Positions 1 to 8,696 are shown, counted from the stretch's first letter. The stretch is DNA of 64,000 nucleotides from Caballeronia grimmiae (GCF_000698555.1 NZ_JFHE01000019.1:33210-97209), one strand, 5' to 3'. Numbers and translations are program-made. Notes: generated from the sequence alone by a model not told the origin.

Positions 1-822
1 CGGCCGCGCGATGATCCACGCCAGCGCGACCGTCGCGGGCGTCGTGCTGTTGCGCGTCGCCACTTCGACGAGCGCATCGACGATACTCAGCCCGCGATCG
101 TTCAGATACTTCTCGACGCGCGAGCCGCGCGCCGCCTGCGTCGTGTCGTCTTTCGAGCGGTACTTGCCCGACAGAAAGCCGCTCGCCAGGCTGAAATACG
201 TGACGACCGCAATCTTGTGCTTCTCCACGACGGGCTCGAGATCGGTCTCATAGCCTTCGCGGTCATAGAGGTTGTACTCCGGCTGAAGAATCTGGTACGC
301 CGGCAATCCCGATTCCTTCGACACCCGCAACGCTTCTTCCAGCCGCTCGCCCTTGTAGTTCGACGCGCCGATCACCCGCACCTTCCCCGCCGCGATGAGC
401 TTCTGATATGCGTCGAGCGTCTCGTCGAGCGGCGTCTTGTCGTCGTCGAGATGGGAGAAGTAGACGTCGATGTAATCGGTTTTCAGGCGGCGCAGCGAAT
501 CGTCGACGGCAGCCGCGATGTTCGCTGCCGACAGCCCGGCGCGCGTACCGAGCATGCCGACCTTGGTCGCGAGCACGATCTTGTCGCGCTTGCCGCTTTC
601 CTTGAACCACTTGCCGATGATCGCTTCGGACTCGCCGCCCTGATGCCCGTCCACCCATGCGGAATACACGTCTGCCGTGTCGACGAAGTTGAGGCCGTGA
701 TCGACGAAGGCGTCGAGGATGGAGAACGACGTACGCTCGTCGGCCGTCCAGCCGAACACGTTGCCGCCGAACACGAGCGGCGCGACCTTGAGATCCGATG
801 TGCCGATGCTGCGGGTTTGCAT
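1..822 (-). CDS. Aldo/keto reductase, partial (C-terminus beyond window)
   Basis: The reverse strand is open from an ATG at 822 to the left edge, giving 274 residues with no stop, so the gene continues outside the window. It is a typical NADPH-dependent aldo/keto reductase TIM barrel. The catalytic tetrad is visible: Asp48 and Tyr53 in DTADVYS, Lys87 in ATKVG and His124 in FSHLDD. The text GASNYKGERLEEAL follows, as expected for the YghZ/Tas-type branch of oxidoreductases. The substrate cannot be told from the sequence. It is divergent from the methyltransferase gene at 1030 and shares a roughly 200-base intergenic region with it. Confidence 0.9.
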   Translation of the reverse strand, partial: MQTRSIGTSDLKVAPLVFGGNVFGWTADERTSFSILDAFVDHGLNFVDTADVYSAWVDGHQGGESEAIIGKWFKESGKRDKIVLATKVGMLGTRAGLSAANIAAAVDDSLRRLKTDYIDVYFSHLDDDKTPLDETLDAYQKLIAAGKVRVIGASNYKGERLEEALRVSKESGLPAYQILQPEYNLYDREGYETDLEPVVEKHKIAVVTYFSLASGFLSGKYRSKDDTTQAARGSRVEKYLNDRGLSIVDALVEVATRNSTTPATVALAWIIARP

Positions 823-1029
823 GGGTCCACTCTCCGTTGGAAAAAATGCGTCAACCGATGATACATGCGGCCCTCGCCGCCTGCAGGCGCGCGCCCTCAA
901 CCAGCAAACGTAAAACTAAAAGGAAAACTGAGGGGAAAAGCGCCCCCTTTTCGAGACTTTCGTTTGCGGGGCTTCACCTAACATCGCTTCAGTCCGAAAA
1001 AGCCTTTTGAAGCCCACTGGGCCCTGAAC

Positions 1030-1827
1030 ATGAGCAATTTGCTGATCTACTCGATGGCCGAGTTCGCGCCGGTCACCCTTCCCATTCTCGATATCTGCGC
1101 ACCCCGCAAGATCGCGGAGATCGGGCTGGAATTCGGCGGCAACACCCGCATCCTGTCCGACTGGGCGCAAGCCCACGGCGCCACGCTGACCTGCATCGAT
1201 CCTATGCCGCGCCCTGAAGCGACCGCGTGGATCGAAAGCACGGCGCATATCGAATTGCAGCGCGGGATAAGCCATGACGCCATCCCGCTCATCGCCGATG
1301 TCGACGCATGGTTCATCGACGGCGATCACAACTGGTACACCGTCTTCAACGAACTGCGGCTGATCGAAGAACGCTCGCACGCCGACGGCAAGCCGGTGCT
1401 CGCCTTCATGCACGACGTCTGCTGGCCCGCCGGCCGCCGCGATCAGTACTACAACCCGCACGCGATTCCCGAGCAGTTCCGCCAGCCGTACAGCTACGGC
1501 AACGGCGTGACGCTCGGTAATCCGGGCAAGGTGCGCGGCGGCTTCGGCTCGCCGGAAGGCTCGTTCGCCTATGCCGATCAGGAAGGCGGCCCGCGCAATG
1601 GCGTGATGACCGCGCTGGAAGATTTCATCGAGCAGTCCGCCACCGACTATGTGTACGCGGTGATTCCGCTCGTGTTCGGCCTCGCCGTGCTGATCGAACG
1701 CACGCATCCGTGCATCGAGGCGATCGCGCAGATCATCGCTCCGTATCACAACAACCCGCTGCTGGCGCGCGTCGAAGAGAACCGCCTCGCGAACTATCTC
1801 ACCGTGATCGCCGCACACGCGCGCTGA
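1030..1827 (+). CDS. Class I SAM-dependent methyltransferase-like protein
   Basis: A 265-residue protein with a Rossmann-type methyltransferase pattern. A glycine-containing motif I (EIGLEFGGNT, residues 30-39) is followed by an acidic end of strand 2 (CIDPMP, 55-60) and a FIDGDHNW motif (95-102) typical of Methyltransf_24/cephalosporin-hydroxylase-like enzymes. It lies 48 bases upstream of a large HAD protein in the same orientation, and both sit directly before fliC. That position suggests, as inference only, a role in modifying flagellin or another surface polymer. The ATG at 1030 is chosen because the fold begins within 25 residues of it. Confidence 0.7.
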   Translation: MSNLLIYSMAEFAPVTLPILDICAPRKIAEIGLEFGGNTRILSDWAQAHGATLTCIDPMPRPEATAWIESTAHIELQRGISHDAIPLIADVDAWFIDGDHNWYTVFNELRLIEERSHADGKPVLAFMHDVCWPAGRRDQYYNPHAIPEQFRQPYSYGNGVTLGNPGKVRGGFGSPEGSFAYADQEGGPRNGVMTALEDFIEQSATDYVYAVIPLVFGLAVLIERTHPCIEAIAQIIAPYHNNPLLARVEENRLANYLTVIAAHAR

Positions 1828-1875
1828 TCCGTCCAACATTCCGACGCCCGCAAGCGCAAGAGGAGCATCCTGAAC

Positions 1876-4290
1876 ATGACCGACCGCAACATACCGGCCG
1901 CAGACCTGATGGCGGCCTGGTCCGCAAAGCTCGACGGTCGCAAGATCGCCACCTTCGACTGTTTCGACACGATCTTCTGGCGCGGCGTGGCCGAACCGAG
2001 CGACGTCTATTACGCGCTCGCCGAGGACCCGCTGTTCGTCGCCCATCGCATTGGCGCTCGCGTGCGCTCGCAGGCCGAAGCCACCGCGCGCACCAACCGC
2101 TCGTTCAAGAACGGCACGATCGAAGCCTCGCTCGAAGAAATCTATGCGGTATGCGCGCCGCAGGCCGATGAATCCATCGTGCGCGAACTGGCCGAACGCG
2201 AAGTGCAGAAGGAGATCGAAATCGGCTTCGCTTTCGAGCCGGTTCTCGCGCTGATGCGCGAAGCGAAGGCGCGCGGCCTGGCCGTGGCTATCGTCAGCGA
2301 TACTTACTACAGCGAGGCGCAACTGCGCCGCATCCTGTTCGCGACCGCGCCCGAACTCGAAACGCTGCTCGATCACGTCTTCTGCTCGTCCGAATTCGGT
2401 TTCGGCAAGTCGAGCGGCCTGTGGCCCAGGCTCATGGCCAAGCTGGGCGTGAGCGCATCGGAGATTTTGCATACCGGCGACAACCCGGTGGCCGACTACG
2501 CCGCGCCGATGTCGCTTGGAATCGGCTGCGTGCATTTTCTGCAACGCGACGAAGAAACGGTGAAGGCCGAACGCCAGCGGCTCATGGCGGCGCGCCTGCT
2601 GTTTCCCTCGATCCGCGCGACGCAAGCGGCCCCGAGCCTCTATCACGGCCTCAAGGCGCAGCAACTCACGCGCACGCAGGAACCGGACGAACGCGTCGGT
2701 TACTGGGCGCTGGGTCCGATCCTCTACAGCTTCGCGCGCTTCATTCTCGATGAGCGCCGCGAACTGAACGCGACCGGCAAGCCGCACAAGTTCGCGTTCC
2801 TCATGCGCGACGGCCATCTGCTGAGGCTCGCGTGCCAGGTCATGTCGAACGAGGCCATGAGCGATCCGGTCTATCTGAGCCGCTTCACCGCCGTGGCCGT
2901 CTCGTTCGATAGCGGCGAGAGCATTCAGCGCTACGCGGGCAAGCACGCGAGCTCGCACCCGCTGCACGTCATCTGCGACCAGATGTTGATGCCGCCCGCG
3001 CTCAAGAAGAAAGTGCTCGCACGCGCGACCAAGGCGAAGGCCCCGGCGCAGGAGTTCCGCAAGCTGCTGGCCGAGCGCGCGACGGAAAAGACCATCGTGA
3101 GCCAGTCGAACGCGCTGCGCCTGCGGCTGTTCCGCCATCTTCAGCAGACCGTCGGCCTCGAGCGCGGCGATACGCTCGTGCTCGCGGACCTCGGCTATTA
3201 CGGGACCATTCAGCACGCCATCCGCGACGTCTTCAAGCGGCATTTCGACGTGGACGTGATCGGCCGGTACTTCGCCTCGCTCGATTCGCCGGGATCGCAT
3301 CTCGACCGCAAGGCGCTGATCGATTCGAGCTGGACCGATGAGAACGTCGTCGAAACGCTGATCGCGCATATCGGCGATTTCGAGCAGATGTGCGCCATCA
3401 ACTCCGGCAGCGTGATCGCCTACGAGGAGGACGGCACGCCGATTCTCGCCGGCCTCAAGAAGGGCAACATGCAGCTCGACACGACGCACACGATCCAGCA
3501 AGCGTGCTTGCAGTTCATCCGCGACGTGGAGGCGACGCCCGCCATCCATCTGCCGAAGCTCACGCGCGAGCGGCTGCGCGTGACCGCGGCGATCGAACTC
3601 GCGCGGCTCGTCTATCTGCCCGAGCACGACGAAATCGCGCGCAGCGCCAAGTCGCTTTTCGAACTGAACGTCGGGACGGATATCGCGTTCGACGTGGCCA
3701 ACGTCGACGCCGGCATCAAGGGGCTGCGCCAGCGCGGACCGTTCTACATGCGCAGCATCGGCAAGGGTTTCCGTACCGGATATCCGTCGGAAATGCGCTA
3801 TGCGGGCATCGACCAGGCGATCTTTCTGATGTCGATTCGCCGTCACCGGCTCAACTTCACCGTCGACGATACGTCCTACCGGCGCCTCGATGTACCCGCG
3901 CTCTTCGTGCGCGGCAATGAGAGCGCGACTCAGAACGTCTCGGCGCGTGCGACTTACGACGGCTTCTATTCCGTCGTGCTGCCGCGTTCCCAGTTCGACA
4001 CCGCGTTGATGATCGGGCGCGAACTGAGCTGGATGCAGCTTGAATCGGCGACGACATTCTCAGCAGAGTTTCTGGATTCGAGTGCCGAATTCGATCGCCA
4101 GCGCGCGCTCGAAGCAGGCAGCGAGATCATTCTCGACGGCATGGAAGAACGTGAACCCGGCATTTATCAGGTTTCACCGAACGGACTGATTTATTTGCCG
4201 GCGGCAAAGGGACAATCTCAGCAAGTGGTACGGCTGATTTTCCGTCCGCTCGCTAAAGCCGCCGTCGCGCAAATGGCGCACGCCTTGTAG
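1876..4290 (+). CDS. Large HAD-superfamily protein, probably surface-polymer or flagellin modification
   Basis: An 804-residue protein with an N-terminal HAD domain (about 22-225) and a long C-terminal region of unrecognised type. HAD motif I is FDCFDT (residues 27-32), in which the usual +2 Asp acid/base is Phe. Motif II is IVSDTYY near 139 and motif IV is HTGDNPVADY near 199. The second region contains FLMRDGHLLR and VYLSRFTAVAV, a pattern I associate with HAD proteins of polysaccharide clusters. The ATG at 1876 follows a good ribosome site (AAGAGGAG). Sitting between a methyltransferase and fliC, it may act in flagellar glycan modification. The exact reaction is unknown. Confidence 0.65.
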   Translation: MTDRNIPAADLMAAWSAKLDGRKIATFDCFDTIFWRGVAEPSDVYYALAEDPLFVAHRIGARVRSQAEATARTNRSFKNGTIEASLEEIYAVCAPQADESIVRELAEREVQKEIEIGFAFEPVLALMREAKARGLAVAIVSDTYYSEAQLRRILFATAPELETLLDHVFCSSEFGFGKSSGLWPRLMAKLGVSASEILHTGDNPVADYAAPMSLGIGCVHFLQRDEETVKAERQRLMAARLLFPSIRATQAAPSLYHGLKAQQLTRTQEPDERVGYWALGPILYSFARFILDERRELNATGKPHKFAFLMRDGHLLRLACQVMSNEAMSDPVYLSRFTAVAVSFDSGESIQRYAGKHASSHPLHVICDQMLMPPALKKKVLARATKAKAPAQEFRKLLAERATEKTIVSQSNALRLRLFRHLQQTVGLERGDTLVLADLGYYGTIQHAIRDVFKRHFDVDVIGRYFASLDSPGSHLDRKALIDSSWTDENVVETLIAHIGDFEQMCAINSGSVIAYEEDGTPILAGLKKGNMQLDTTHTIQQACLQFIRDVEATPAIHLPKLTRERLRVTAAIELARLVYLPEHDEIARSAKSLFELNVGTDIAFDVANVDAGIKGLRQRGPFYMRSIGKGFRTGYPSEMRYAGIDQAIFLMSIRRHRLNFTVDDTSYRRLDVPALFVRGNESATQNVSARATYDGFYSVVLPRSQFDTALMIGRELSWMQLESATTFSAEFLDSSAEFDRQRALEAGSEIILDGMEEREPGIYQVSPNGLIYLPAAKGQSQQVVRLIFRPLAKAAVAQMAHAL

Positions 4291-4391
4291 TTTTCATTTG
4301 CCGATCAGATCCGGTAAAGCCCAGCAGGAAGGCCGAAAGGCCCATCCCGCAAGGCTTTCCGACCGATCGAAAACACCGGGTGCATAAGCCC

Positions 4392-4418
4392 TAAAGTTTT
4401 TTTCGGGCAGCCCGATAA
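4392..4418 (+). promoter_or_regulatory. Sigma-28 (FliA) promoter of fliC
   Basis: TAAAGTTT at 4392-4399, an 11-base spacer and CCCGATAA at 4411-4418 match the flagellar sigma-28 consensus TAAAGTTT-N11-GCCGATAA at all but one position. The fliC start codon is 97 bases downstream, leaving a leader of roughly 85 nucleotides. This makes fliC a class III flagellar gene transcribed after hook completion, when FlgM is exported. Confidence 0.95.
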
Positions 4419-4514
4419 CCTAGGTAAGGCGGTCAGCGTAAGTTCTAAAACAGCGCGACGCCGTAACTGATGTAGGCGCTAAAGTCGCCATACTTTAAAG
4501 AGGGAAAACAAGCC

Positions 4515-5339
4515 ATGTTGAACATCAATACCAACACGCTGTCGCAAGCTACGCAAAAGAACCTGGCCGGTTCGCAAAGCGCCCTGTCGTCGGCAATCAA
4601 CCGCCTTTCGTCGGGCAAGCGCATCAACAGCGCAGCTGACGATGCAGCAGGTCTCGCGATTTCGACGAACATGACGTCGTACGTCAACGCGCTGAACCAA
4701 GGCGTGTCGAACGCAAACAACGCAATCTCGATGATCCAGACGGCGTCGGGCGGCCTCAGCTCCACGACCGACAACTTGCAACGTGTCCGCCAGCTGGCAG
4801 TTCAGGCTGCTGACGGCTCGCTCTCCGACACGCAGCGCGGCTACCTCCAGACGGAAGTGACCCAGCGTCTCGGCGAACTGGATCGCGTTGCGAACCAGAC
4901 GACGTTCAACGGCCAGGCCATGCTGTCGGGCTCGGTTTCGTCGGTGTCGTTCCAGATCGGCGCAGTGGCGAACCAGACGCTGAGCGTCGACTTCGGCAGC
5001 GTCTCGATGGGCTCGACCGGCCTGTTCGGTTCGGTGAGCGTCGACATCTCGACGGCAAGCGGCGCGCAAGACGTGATCGGCTATGTCGACACCGCGCTCG
5101 ACACGGTCAACACGCTGCAATCGACGCTGGGCGCTGAGCAGAACCGCTTCACGTCGGCTGTCACCAGCCTGCAATCGCAGTCGACCAACCTGACCGCGGC
5201 ACAGTCGGCCATCACCGACGCGGACTTCGCGCAAGAAACGGCGAACCTGTCGAAGGCTCAAGTGCTGCAGCAAGCCGGTATCTCGGTTCTGGCGCAAGCG
5301 AACTCGATGCCGCAGCAAGTGCTGAAGCTCCTCGGCTAA
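4515..5339 (+). CDS. fliC: Flagellin, short form
   Basis: A 274-residue flagellin, the filament subunit exported by the flagellar type III system. The N-terminus (MLNINTNTLSQATQKNL, RLSSGKRINSAADDAAGLAI) and C-terminus (ISVLAQANSMPQQVLKLLG) are canonical D0/D1 helices. Only about 90 residues lie between the D1 halves, so the outer D2/D3 domains are minimal compared with the nearly 400-residue flagellins of some Burkholderia. A ribosome site (AGAGGGA) precedes the ATG at 4515. It is transcribed from the sigma-28 promoter at 4392 and followed by a terminator-like hairpin before fliD. Confidence 0.97.
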   Translation: MLNINTNTLSQATQKNLAGSQSALSSAINRLSSGKRINSAADDAAGLAISTNMTSYVNALNQGVSNANNAISMIQTASGGLSSTTDNLQRVRQLAVQAADGSLSDTQRGYLQTEVTQRLGELDRVANQTTFNGQAMLSGSVSSVSFQIGAVANQTLSVDFGSVSMGSTGLFGSVSVDISTASGAQDVIGYVDTALDTVNTLQSTLGAEQNRFTSAVTSLQSQSTNLTAAQSAITDADFAQETANLSKAQVLQQAGISVLAQANSMPQQVLKLLG

Positions 5340-5352
5340 GGCGCACTCACTC

Positions 5353-5376
5353 ACCCCGCCGCGGTTTGGCGGGGTT
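5353..5376 (+). terminator. Hairpin terminator after fliC
   Basis: An 8-base stem, ACCCCGCC at 5353-5360 with GGCGGGGT at 5368-5375, lies 14 bases after the fliC stop. Only two T residues follow, so it is a weak intrinsic terminator or an mRNA 3'-end stabiliser rather than a full stop. Confidence 0.6.
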
Positions 5377-5386
5377 CAGTGCTCGA

Positions 5387-5455
5387 CTGGGAGGCTTGCC
5401 TCCCAGCTTTCGTTAGCGGCGCGCGAAGATGTTCGCCGCGCCGCTCACGAAAGCT
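5387..5455 (+). other. Two further strong hairpins in the fliC-fliD spacer
   Basis: CTGGGAGGC (5387-5395) and GCCTCCCAG (5398-5406) form a perfect 9-base inverted repeat with a 2-base centre. It overlaps by two bases a second, larger inverted repeat. Arms 5405-5423 and 5437-5455 are 19 bases each with one mismatch, and an inner CGAA/TTCG helix (5424-5427, 5432-5435) extends it. The two cannot fully form at once, and both lie in the probable fliD leader. Confidence 0.75.
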
Positions 5456-5489
5456 CGCAACCTGATAGGCAGTCCGTCCGGAGCATCCG

Positions 5490-6941
5490 ATGACCACCAC
5501 CACCTCGACCACGAGTTCGTCCAACATCAGCGCCACGCTCGCCGCTGCCGCGCAGTCCATCATCAGCGGCGCGACGAATTCCTCGCTGGATGTCTCCACG
5601 CTCGTCGGCTCGCTCGTCACCGCCAAGACGACGGCCCAGGCCACTCAGATCGCGAACAAGACATCGAGCGACAACACGCTGTTGTCCGCCGTCTCGCAGA
5701 TCAAGTCCGCGCTGTCCTCGCTGCAATCGTCGCTTTCCGGTCTGTCCGACGGCACGGCGCTCGCGGCGTACACGGCGACGGCCAGCGGCAGCGGACTGAC
5801 CGCCACCGCCGGCACGAGCGCGGTCGCCGGTTCGTACGAGATCAAGGTCAACAACGTGGCGAGCGCGCAGAAAATTTCTTCGACGGCGCACGCGGCCACC
5901 GACACGTTCGGCACCGGCACGCTCACGCTCAGTCTCGGATCGACTTCGATGAACGTCGCGCTCGACGGCACGAACACGCTGGCGAGCATTGCATCGTCGA
6001 TCAACTCGGCCAACGACAACCCTGGCATCAGCGCGACCATCGTGACCGGCACCGACGGCCAGCACCTCGTGCTCGCCTCGAAGACCACGGGCGCATCGAA
6101 CTCGATCTCGGTGACCGCGGGCGCGGGCGTCGATTCATCGCTTTCCTATAGCGCGGGCAGCAGCAACTACACGGAAACGTCGCAGGCAAAGGACGCATCG
6201 CTGACGGTCGACGGCACCGCCGTCACGAGTTCGACGAACACGCTCACGACGGCCATCGGCGGCGTGACGCTGAATCTCGCCTCCGCTGCGGCCGGCAGCA
6301 CGCAAACGCTGACCGTGGCTTCCGACACGACTAAGGAAAAGAGCACGATCAAGTCGTTCGTCGATGCCTACAACTCGTTCGTGAGCCAGGCAGCCGCGCT
6401 GTCCACCTTCGACTCGACGAAAGCGGCCGGCTCGCAAGGCGGCGTACTGCTCGGCGATTCGATGCTGCAGACGATCCGGAGCACGCTCGCGAATATCGTC
6501 ACGAGCGGCGTGGCGTCCACCTCCGGATCGACGTCGGTCACGACGAACCTGGCTTCGATCGGCATCGACCTTCAGGACGACGGCACGCTGTCCATCGACG
6601 ATTCGAAGCTCTCGACCGCGCTGTCGAACAACCCGACTCGCGTGCAGCAGTTGTTCAGCCAGACGAACGGCATCGGCAAGCAACTCAGCTCGAAGATCAC
6701 GACGTTCCTGCAGACGGGCGGCATCATCGACACGCGCACGACGGCGCTCAACGCGGACCTGAAGAGCCTGACCGATCAGACGGCCAAGCTCCAGACCTAC
6801 GCCGATAGCCTGACCTCGCAATACAACTCGCAGTTCACGGCGCTCAACACGCTGATGGCGACGATGCAGAACAACACGGCGTATCTGACGCAGCTTTTCG
6901 GCGGCACGAACAGCGCGGGCGCGCTGGCAACGAACAAGTAA
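5490..6941 (+). CDS. fliD: Flagellar filament cap protein (hook-associated protein 2)
   Basis: A 483-residue FliD, the pentameric cap that folds flagellin subunits at the filament tip. The N-terminus is Ser/Thr-rich, followed by the domain around SYEIKVNNVASAQKISS (about 112-128) and a central beta-rich part. The C-terminal helical D0/D1 half contains KSFVDAYNSFV and ends with coiled-coil residues around TAKLQTYADSLTSQYNSQF. Its length is normal for the family. The ATG at 5490 has GGAG upstream. It lies downstream of fliC and upstream of a fliT-like chaperone gene. Confidence 0.95.
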   Translation: MTTTTSTTSSSNISATLAAAAQSIISGATNSSLDVSTLVGSLVTAKTTAQATQIANKTSSDNTLLSAVSQIKSALSSLQSSLSGLSDGTALAAYTATASGSGLTATAGTSAVAGSYEIKVNNVASAQKISSTAHAATDTFGTGTLTLSLGSTSMNVALDGTNTLASIASSINSANDNPGISATIVTGTDGQHLVLASKTTGASNSISVTAGAGVDSSLSYSAGSSNYTETSQAKDASLTVDGTAVTSSTNTLTTAIGGVTLNLASAAAGSTQTLTVASDTTKEKSTIKSFVDAYNSFVSQAAALSTFDSTKAAGSQGGVLLGDSMLQTIRSTLANIVTSGVASTSGSTSVTTNLASIGIDLQDDGTLSIDDSKLSTALSNNPTRVQQLFSQTNGIGKQLSSKITTFLQTGGIIDTRTTALNADLKSLTDQTAKLQTYADSLTSQYNSQFTALNTLMATMQNNTAYLTQLFGGTNSAGALATNK

Positions 6942-6963
6942 CAGACGACGCACGGAGACGGAT

Positions 6964-7263
6964 GTGAGCCAACACGAATTGCTGACGAACGCAGTGGCGC
7001 TCACGCGCGCGATGGCCGCGGCCGCTGCCGCCGGCGACTGGATGGAAGCGGCGCGCGTGGCCGAACTGCGCTCGCCGATCATCATGCAGTTGCAGAACGA
7101 TCACGACCCCGCAACGCTTCAGGCGGCCCGCGACATCCAGGCGCTCGACGCCTCGTTGATGCAGACGGCGGACGCCGCGCGCGTCTCGCTGGGCAAGGGC
7201 TTCAGCGAAGCCTCCGCGCGCATCGACGCGGCGAGCCGTTATCAACAGGCCGCGCGCCTCTAA
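6964..7263 (+). CDS. fliT: FliT-like flagellar export chaperone
   Basis: A 99-residue, almost wholly alpha-helical, Ala-rich protein 22 bases after fliD. Gene order (fliC-fliD-fliT) and size match FliT, the chaperone that binds FliD and in enterobacteria also restrains FlhDC. The start is GTG at 6964. The overlapping ATG at 6962 is out of frame and meets TGA at once, so it cannot be the start. FliT proteins diverge strongly in sequence, so the call rests mainly on position, length and helical composition. Confidence 0.75.
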   Translation: MSQHELLTNAVALTRAMAAAAAAGDWMEAARVAELRSPIIMQLQNDHDPATLQAARDIQALDASLMQTADAARVSLGKGFSEASARIDAASRYQQAARL

Positions 7264-7340
7264 AGTTTCCCCGCTCAACGCCGTTAAACAAACAACAACA
7301 AGAACAACGCGCCGATGTCCGACGCGCCGCATGAACATCG

Positions 7341-7365
7341 ATGCCCGCCTCGCGCGGGCATTTTT
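7341..7365 (+). terminator. Intrinsic terminator of the flagellar block
   Basis: ATGCCCGC at 7341-7348 pairs with GCGGGCAT at 7354-7361 around a 5-base loop, followed by TTTTTC. It ends rightward transcription from fliD-fliT before the convergent exporter gene. Confidence 0.88.
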
Positions 7366-7378
7366 CTTTGGCCGGGCG

Positions 7379-8389
7379 TCAGCGTCCGAGCGTCAGCGTC
7401 AGATAGGCGGCATACAGCACGCCGTTGCCCAGCAGCGCCCACAGCGCCACACCATTGCCGCGCGCATGAAAGCGCAGCCACGCCGCCGCCGCGAGCGTGA
7501 TCAGCACGCCGGTCAACACTTCGACTCGCGGCTCCCACGGCGTCAGCATGATGCCGATACCCGGCAGCAGCGTGCCCTGAAACACCATCGCGCCGGTGAT
7601 GTTGCCGAACGCGAGCGTGTCCTTCCCGCGTCGCGCCCACATAATGCTGTTCACCTTTTCCGGCAGCTCCGTCGCGATCGGAATGATGATGAGCGACAGC
7701 AGCAGCGCCGATATCCCCAGCGCCTGCGACACGCCCTCGACGCCGTGAATGAAGCCCTTCGCACCGCCGACGAGCAGCACGATGCCGGCGAGAAACTGCA
7801 GCATGATCGAGCCGATGTTCGTCTTGAGGCCCAGTCGCGAGATGAAGAGCGTCTCGGGCGCTTCGGTGCCGTGCCCGCTTTCGACGAGATTGGCGGATGC
7901 CCGGAACGTCGCGATCACGTAGATGATGTACAGCACGACGAGTCCGCCCGCGAACAGCGCGCGCACTTGCCACGCATGATGCGGCACGAACATCGCGCCT
8001 GCCGCGATGAGAAACGCCACGAGAAAGAAATTGAGGTCACGCGTGAAGCCGCTGCGCTCCGGCATGATGACTCCGCGCAAGCCGCGCGACTTCAGGATGG
8101 CGAGCGTCATCAGGCAGGTGGAGAGCGTCGCGAGCATCAGCGGCGCGCCGAGGATCGCGCCGACGCCGATTTCTTCATTGACCGTGCGGCTGGCGGTGCC
8201 GCCGAGAAGCGCGATGATCGGCACGGTCGTTTCCGGCAATGCGGTGCCGACCGCCGCGAACAGCGATCCGGTGACGCCTTCGGAAATGCCGAGCCGCTCG
8301 CCAAGATGTTCGAGCGCGTTGGTGAACAATTCGGATGCGATCAGGATGATCGCGAGCATGAACGCGAGTTCGATGAAGAGCATCGTCAT
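7379..8389 (-). CDS. CaCA-family cation exporter (Na+/Ca2+ exchanger type), probably Mn2+-responsive
   Basis: A 336-residue integral membrane protein of the sodium/calcium exchanger superfamily, with two homologous halves. The alpha-repeat signatures are visible: GSLFAAVGTALPETTVPI in the first half and LLLSLIIIPIATELPEKVNS in the second, each with the ion-binding Glu after Pro or Leu. The open frame runs upstream to 8704, but the membrane protein begins at MTMLFIELAF, so ATG 8389 is the start (8383 is an alternative). Upstream on the same strand lie a yybP-ykoY-type riboswitch (8561-8665) and a promoter, which argues for manganese export rather than calcium. Confidence 0.85.
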   Translation of the reverse strand: MTMLFIELAFMLAIILIASELFTNALEHLGERLGISEGVTGSLFAAVGTALPETTVPIIALLGGTASRTVNEEIGVGAILGAPLMLATLSTCLMTLAILKSRGLRGVIMPERSGFTRDLNFFLVAFLIAAGAMFVPHHAWQVRALFAGGLVVLYIIYVIATFRASANLVESGHGTEAPETLFISRLGLKTNIGSIMLQFLAGIVLLVGGAKGFIHGVEGVSQALGISALLLSLIIIPIATELPEKVNSIMWARRGKDTLAFGNITGAMVFQGTLLPGIGIMLTPWEPRVEVLTGVLITLAAAAWLRFHARGNGVALWALLGNGVLYAAYLTLTLGR

Positions 8390-8560
8390 GCGGCACCCCG
8401 CATCGAACGATAAAGAGCGGACGCCGCGCCAACGCGAATGGCAGCGCGAGAGGGAGACGAATGTGGTGATTGTGGGGACACGACGATGATTCCACGGCCG
8501 GACGTCAGCGAACCATGATGCGCCACGCCCGTCCGACCAGGAACGACATAGCGCATCAAT

Positions 8561-8665
8561 GGTCTCGCCAAACCGGACCGGTCGAACGCGCCACGGCAGC
8601 AGAGCCGAGGATGTTGACGCGTTCTCCTTCGAAGGACGAAGGAAGGCTACTCCCCAAAGACGGGG
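8561..8665 (-). ncRNA. yybP-ykoY manganese riboswitch
   Basis: Read on the minus strand, the conserved elements of the yybP-ykoY aptamer appear in order. TTTGGGGAGTAGCC opens the element (8645-8658). A helix CTTCG..CGAAG follows, then CGTCAACATCCTCGG (the L3 element CGUCAACAUACUCG with one change), and GGCGAGACC closes it at 8561-8569. GAACGCG and CGCGTTC (8618-8624 and 8584-8590) pair perfectly around the CAACAT segment. In known members Mn2+ docks the L1 and L3 loops and turns on exporter genes. The switch lies about 170 bases upstream of the exporter start. Confidence 0.88.
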
Positions 8666-8667
8666 GC

Positions 8668-8696
8668 AGTTTAGCGTGATGCACACGGTTCGGCAA
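8668..8696 (-). promoter_or_regulatory. Sigma-70 promoter of the riboswitch-exporter transcript
   Basis: On the minus strand TTGCCG (8691-8696) and TAAACT (8668-8673) are separated by exactly 17 bases. Transcription would start a few bases before the riboswitch aptamer, as expected for a riboswitch leader. Confidence 0.7.

Noticed and set aside
916..3846. 976-codon open frame on the minus strand opposite the methyltransferase and HAD genes
   Set aside because: It is the complement frame of well-supported plus-strand genes in high-GC DNA, very Arg/His-rich, and has no recognisable domain.
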